Below, in pieces: positions 4,652 through 7,470 of a DNA stretch of 7,470 nt (the first letter of the stretch is position 1; the number at the start of each line of letters is the position of its first letter). The notes beneath the pieces were generated by a model, which did not search any database, was not told where the DNA came from, and worked only from the letters and a program-made list of their open reading frames with translations. The DNA is from Pyrinomonadaceae bacterium. Its GTDB lineage: Bacteria > Acidobacteriota > Blastocatellia > Pyrinomonadales > Pyrinomonadaceae. Both the position numbers and the translations under genes were made by a program. The stretch is taken from positions 1-7,470 of the forward strand of contig JAGOWF010000134.1 in the NCBI GenBank assembly GCA_018060305.1, written 5' to 3'.

Positions 4652-5137
4652 ATGGCATCTGACTTGACACAGCTCGAAACGCTCTTTCTTGCTCTTGGTG
4701 ACCGGACGCGGCTGCGATTGTTATCGCTAATGGCTGCCGGCCCAATGCCGGTCGGCCTGTTGGTAGATCTTACGGGCGAAAGCCAGCCAAAGGTATCGCG
4801 ACATCTTGCATACCTGCGTAACTGCGGAGTTGTTACGACGCGACGAGAAGGAAAGCAGGTCTATTACGGCATTGACTTGGCCGGTGATCCACCCGCGACA
4901 CAGATGCTGGCGACAGTGATCGCATCGCTGACAGGCAAACCGGCCGGACGTAGCGAACAGACGGCGAAGGAACCGGCGGCAAGACGGCTGGCAAAGCCGG
5001 TCAAAGAGGCTGAAACATATGCAGACACAGATATGAATATTCCCGAGTCGAGCGAACCTATTGAGTCATTTGAGGAAGCCGCCCCCGACTTCGGGGCAGG
5101 AGACGAGCAGGCTGAGATGGATGTATTCCTACTCTAG
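4652..5137 (+). CDS. ArsR/SmtB-type winged-helix transcriptional regulator with acidic C-terminal tail
   Basis: This is a DNA-binding repressor-type protein of 161 residues. The winged helix-turn-helix occupies about 7-75: LALGDRTRLRLLSLM (13-27), recognition helix around SQPKVSRHLAYL (44-55), and wing TTRREGKQVYYGI (62-74). The classical ArsR metal box (ELCVCDL in helix 3) is replaced by VGLLVDLTG without cysteines. The only cysteine is C58, so arsenic or cadmium sensing of the usual type is unlikely. Residues from about 95 on have no recognisable domain: a basic linker, then a tail rich in E, D, S and P ending in DVFLL. Typical family members are 90-120 residues, so the tail is an addition. 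It is divergent from the trans-sulfuration fragment and overlaps the DUF5522 gene tail-to-tail by 9 bp. The target is unknown; autoregulation is an inference only. Confidence 0.88.
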   Translation: MASDLTQLETLFLALGDRTRLRLLSLMAAGPMPVGLLVDLTGESQPKVSRHLAYLRNCGVVTTRREGKQVYYGIDLAGDPPATQMLATVIASLTGKPAGRSEQTAKEPAARRLAKPVKEAETYADTDMNIPESSEPIESFEEAAPDFGAGDEQAEMDVFLL

Positions 5138-5311
5138 CGGATCATCAGTGGCGCGATATGGGCAGTGTCGGCATTTATTATCGCAGCATTTGCCTCGATT
5201 AAGCAGGTAACGCCGGGTCAGGACCATCATGCCGTTCTCGAAGTAGAAATCGAGGCCCTCGACAGATGTCTGGTTATCGTCGGCGGCTGTATGAGAAAGT
5301 TCATTTTGCAT
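5129..5311 (-). CDS. DUF5522 family small cysteine-rich protein
   Basis: The 60-residue product has the DUF5522 signature: DFYFENGMMVLTRRYLLNRG (21-40), directly followed by KCCDNKCRHCPY with C42, C43, C47 and C50. The closely spaced cysteines suggest metal or iron-sulfur binding; no function is established to my knowledge. The frame is open further upstream to 5404, but that part lies inside tlyA. The ATG at 5311 sits within ATGCAAAATGA, which also contains the tlyA stop, so the two genes overlap by 11 nt and are probably translationally coupled. The 3' end overlaps the convergent arsR gene by 9 bp. The pairing with an rRNA methyltransferase hints at a translation-related role, but that is guilt by association. 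Confidence 0.8.
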   Translation of the reverse strand: MQNELSHTAADDNQTSVEGLDFYFENGMMVLTRRYLLNRGKCCDNKCRHCPYRATDDPLE

Positions 5312-6050
5312 AGAGTGCAAGAAATTCCTTGTTGCCTTGGGCCCCAAGTATTGGTGAATCGATGACGCCGCGAACTGCAAGTGCGAGCCCGGCCGCGAAT
5401 TCATTTATGTCTGATACGACGCGATCATGTTTCTCAGTTTCACGGACGATGCCGCCCTTGCCGACCTCGCCCTTGCCGACCTCGAATTGCGGTTTGATCA
5501 GCACGATCAGCCTGCCGTCGGCGCTTAGCAATGGCAAAACCGCCGGGATCACCTTTTTGACCGATATGAACGACAGATCCATAACGGCGAGATCAAACGT
5601 GCTGTCAAAACCATTTGGCGTCAGGTGCCGCGCGTTGGTCCGCTCGCGAACCTCGACACGCGAATCGTTCCGAAGGCGCCAGTCGAGCTGGTTGGTCCCG
5701 CTGTCGATACAAACGACGCGTTTGGCACCGTGCTGCAGCAGGCAATCGGTAAATCCGCCCGTCGATGCCCCAATGTCAATACAGTCGAGCCCGGCGACGT
5801 CAATGCCGAAATGCTGCAATGCTGCCTCCAGCTTGAGGCCGCCGCGGCCGACATACCTTAGGTCAATAGACGTGCCTTTGAGCCGGATGGTTGCGTCTAG
5901 TGCGAATTTTTCTGACGGCTTTTCGACACGTTTGTCGTTGGCCAGGACAACGCCGGCCATCACCATGGCCTGTGCCCGATTGCGGGTCTCGGCGAGGCCG
6001 ACCTTTACGAGGAGCGTGTCGATGCGGTTTTTTGAGGCGTCAGAGGGCAC
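5301..6050 (-). CDS. tlyA: TlyA-type rRNA 2'-O-methyltransferase (hemolysin A family)
   Basis: TlyA proteins methylate ribose 2'-OH groups in rRNA (C1409 of 16S and C1920 of 23S in mycobacteria, which affects capreomycin sensitivity); some have only the 23S activity. In the 249-residue form, an S4 RNA-binding domain begins at RIDTLLVKVGL (residue 9). An FtsJ-like Rossmann methyltransferase follows: GRGGLKLE with K73, SAM motif DIGASTGGFT (92-101), D158 in VMDLSF, K186 in IKPQFE and E242 in NKEFL. The K-D-K-E spacing (85, 28, 56) agrees with mycobacterial TlyA as I recall it. The frame extends to an ATG at 6155, but that would overlap the divergent ctaA by 46 bp and add 35 residues of no family resemblance. 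GTG at 6050 or TTG at 6080 is likelier; none has a clear Shine-Dalgarno. Confidence 0.92.
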   Translation of the reverse strand: MPSDASKNRIDTLLVKVGLAETRNRAQAMVMAGVVLANDKRVEKPSEKFALDATIRLKGTSIDLRYVGRGGLKLEAALQHFGIDVAGLDCIDIGASTGGFTDCLLQHGAKRVVCIDSGTNQLDWRLRNDSRVEVRERTNARHLTPNGFDSTFDLAVMDLSFISVKKVIPAVLPLLSADGRLIVLIKPQFEVGKGEVGKGGIVRETEKHDRVVSDINEFAAGLALAVRGVIDSPILGAQGNKEFLALYAK

Positions 6051-6109
6051 AGTTGATTCTAACCCAAATTTCGGCAACAACTCTGTCGATGCTATTTTAG
6101 ATTTACTGA

Positions 6110-7072
6110 GTGATGAACGATAAACGGACAATATCAGGCTTTGCAAAATACGCATGGTTCACGCTTGTGTGGAATCTGGTCGTCATCCTGTGGGGCGTGT
6201 TTCTGCGGGCGTCAAAATCGGGCGACGGCTGCGGCCAGCACTGGCTTACGTGCCAGGGCGAGGTTATCCCGTCGGCGCCTGAGCTGAAGACGATCATCGA
6301 ATACTCGCACCGGATAACGAGCTTTCTCGCGTTTGTTGCGGTATTGGTGCTGGTGGTATGGGCATTTCGCAGGTATCAGCGAGGAAGCATCGTTCGGCGG
6401 ACGGCATTCGTTTCGTTCATCTTCATCATTACCGAGGCCCTCGTCGGAGCCGGGCTGGTGCTCACGGGCAACACCGCTGAGGCGCTGACAGCAGCGAGGC
6501 CGTTTTGGATGGCGGGACATCTGATCAATACGTTCATCCTTTTGGCATTTCTTACGCTGACTGCGAGATATGCCTGTTGTGGCGAACCGACACGGCAACC
6601 AATGGCTGCTAAGTATAAGGTCGCGATCGCAGTCGGCATCGCGGCAATTTTTATCGTTGGTATTACGGGTTCGATCGCCGCGCTGGCGCATATGGTCTTC
6701 CCGGCGGGCACGCTGGCTGAGGGTGTCGCGAGGGATTTCTCACCGGCGTCAAATTATCTCGTCCGGCTTAGGCTATTGCATCCGATAACCGCAATACTAA
6801 CGAGTGTTTTTCTGATCTTTCTGACGGGCTGGCTCGCAGGGCAGGCGGGTCATGAGGCCGGCGTCAAACGCTGGTCAAATGTGCTTGCGATCCTCGTCCT
6901 GGTGCAGATCGCGTTTGGCTCGGCGACCTTGCTTATGCTGGCCCCGATCGTAATGCAGCTCGGCCATCTGCTGCTGGCTGATCTGATCTGGATAAGCTAC
7001 ATTCTGCTCGCCGCAAACTTCGCGGTGGCGGGCCCGTCGTTTGCGGCGGCAAGTGAGGCCGCTGAGGGTTAG
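6110..7072 (+). CDS. ctaA: Heme A synthase (CtaA/COX15)
   Basis: This inner-membrane enzyme oxidises the C8 methyl of heme O to the formyl group of heme A, used by aa3-type cytochrome oxidases. The 320-residue protein has about eight hydrophobic helices. Four conserved histidines are present in the family contexts: H67 in EYSHRIT, H137 in MAGHLINTF, H224 in LLHPITA and H286 in QLGHLLLAD. E64 precedes the first histidine, as in the family's active site. The first extracytoplasmic loop carries C41 and C48 (GCGQHWLTC), the disulfide pair typical of Bacillus-type CtaA. The helix set repeats as two four-helix halves joined near 160-170. The start may be GTG at 6110 or ATG at 6113; neither has a good ribosome site. 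It is divergent from tlyA. No ctaB or oxidase subunit gene is in view. Confidence 0.94.
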   Translation: MMNDKRTISGFAKYAWFTLVWNLVVILWGVFLRASKSGDGCGQHWLTCQGEVIPSAPELKTIIEYSHRITSFLAFVAVLVLVVWAFRRYQRGSIVRRTAFVSFIFIITEALVGAGLVLTGNTAEALTAARPFWMAGHLINTFILLAFLTLTARYACCGEPTRQPMAAKYKVAIAVGIAAIFIVGITGSIAALAHMVFPAGTLAEGVARDFSPASNYLVRLRLLHPITAILTSVFLIFLTGWLAGQAGHEAGVKRWSNVLAILVLVQIAFGSATLLMLAPIVMQLGHLLLADLIWISYILLAANFAVAGPSFAAASEAAEG

Positions 7073-7153
7073 AGGCGCGGACAGCGATGCGTTATTATTT
7101 GCAACAACGGTAGTGTACGGCTCGTTATTCGAGTTAGCTTGTCCATCGCTTAT

Positions 7154-7470
7154 ATGCAGCGACAGATATTGATCATCGACGATCACGACGACCTGGCAAC
7201 GGCGTTGGAAGAGGTATTTGTCCACAACGGTCATCGAGTCCGGATCGTTAAGGATCGCGATGAAGCTTTGGCGATCGGAAAGTTTGATCCGTTCGATCTT
7301 GTGATCACCGATCTTGACCTGATGCCGGGTGATCCGGCTTGTGTAAGCGACGCTTCAGGATTTTGCCTGGCGAGCCCTGATAGGGTCGGCGAGCACATTA
7401 AGGCGTTTAAGGTCGGTGCCGGAAATTTTCGCCGTGATCATCTTGATGAGGAAGAGCTGCAGGCAATGGT
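7154..7470 (+). CDS. Receiver-domain (CheY-like) protein, N-terminal part, cut by the window edge
   Basis: The reading frame is open from ATG 7154 to the window edge (105 complete codons). It begins like a response regulator: QILIIDDHDDLATALEEVF with acidic pair D9/D10, and phosphoacceptor candidate D53 in LVITDLDLMPG. After that it departs from the family. Instead of helix 3 and strand 4 with a conserved Thr/Ser there is a short stretch with two cysteines (about 60-80), then AFKVGAGNFRRDHLDEEEL. That resembles the usual AFKLGA...KP...EEL end, but R93/R94-D replaces the conserved Lys-Pro. Signalling may be altered or lost. No Shine-Dalgarno is seen, and the 81-bp gap from ctaA holds no clear promoter. 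An output domain could follow beyond the window. Confidence 0.75.
   Translation, partial: MQRQILIIDDHDDLATALEEVFVHNGHRVRIVKDRDEALAIGKFDPFDLVITDLDLMPGDPACVSDASGFCLASPDRVGEHIKAFKVGAGNFRRDHLDEEELQAM

Noticed and set aside
5454..5483. Perfect 15-bp tandem repeat (GCCCTTGCCGACCTC twice) inside tlyA
   Set aside because: It encodes EVGKG twice, but the segment has normal length against other TlyA proteins, which have an EAG...VGKGG pattern there, so it is not an expansion.
5329..6123. 264-codon plus-strand frame opposite tlyA
   Set aside because: It is a shadow of tlyA, whose full S4 and methyltransferase motifs and catalytic tetrad are on the other strand.
6212..6711. Minus-strand open frames opposite ctaA
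   Set aside because: Compositional shadows of a hydrophobic membrane-protein gene with all four heme histidines in the plus frame.

Overview
The window looks like chromosomal DNA of a moderately GC-rich bacterium. The gene mix (heme A synthase of an aerobic respiratory chain, a bacterial inositol-3-phosphate synthase, a DUF5522 protein) and the palindromic intergenic repeats built on a CTTTAG/CTAAAG core suggest an acidobacterium, perhaps class Blastocatellia. That assignment rests on pattern recognition, not on any search.

Layout. 1-27: three 9-bp ATCCTGTnn repeats running straight into the C-terminal part of a phage terminase large subunit (to 722), with no other phage gene in view. 768-902: four palindromes in nested inverted order. 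995-2311: complete inositol-3-phosphate synthase. 2312-2864 has no protein gene but is dense in signals. A tRNA lies on the minus strand behind a near-consensus promoter, and downstream of it a second near-consensus minus-strand promoter points at a GC-rich hairpin with a T-rich tail; together these outline an unannotated RNA of roughly 90 nt. 2865-4085: a stand-alone ClpB/ClpC-D2-type AAA+ ATPase with its terminator. 4187-4273: a large imperfect inverted repeat. 4290-4607 (minus): an intact-frame C-terminal fragment of a PLP-dependent trans-sulfuration enzyme, missing its catalytic part. 4652-5137: ArsR-type regulator with a long acidic tail. 5129-5311 and 5301-6050 (minus): DUF5522 protein translationally coupled to a TlyA-type rRNA methyltransferase. 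6110-7072: CtaA/COX15 heme A synthase, divergent from tlyA. 7154 to the edge: a receiver-domain protein with a degenerate second half.

Most genes are single transcription units of housekeeping type; the only clear operon is tlyA plus the DUF5522 gene. The two broken genes (terminase, trans-sulfuration enzyme) and the repeats show past rearrangement. The most unusual part is 2312-2573. The tRNA carries an Arg-type body, an apparent CGC anticodon and an extra base in the anticodon stem. A 12-nt stretch of the neighbouring putative small RNA is exactly complementary to that tRNA and sits in what resembles a decayed second tRNA half.
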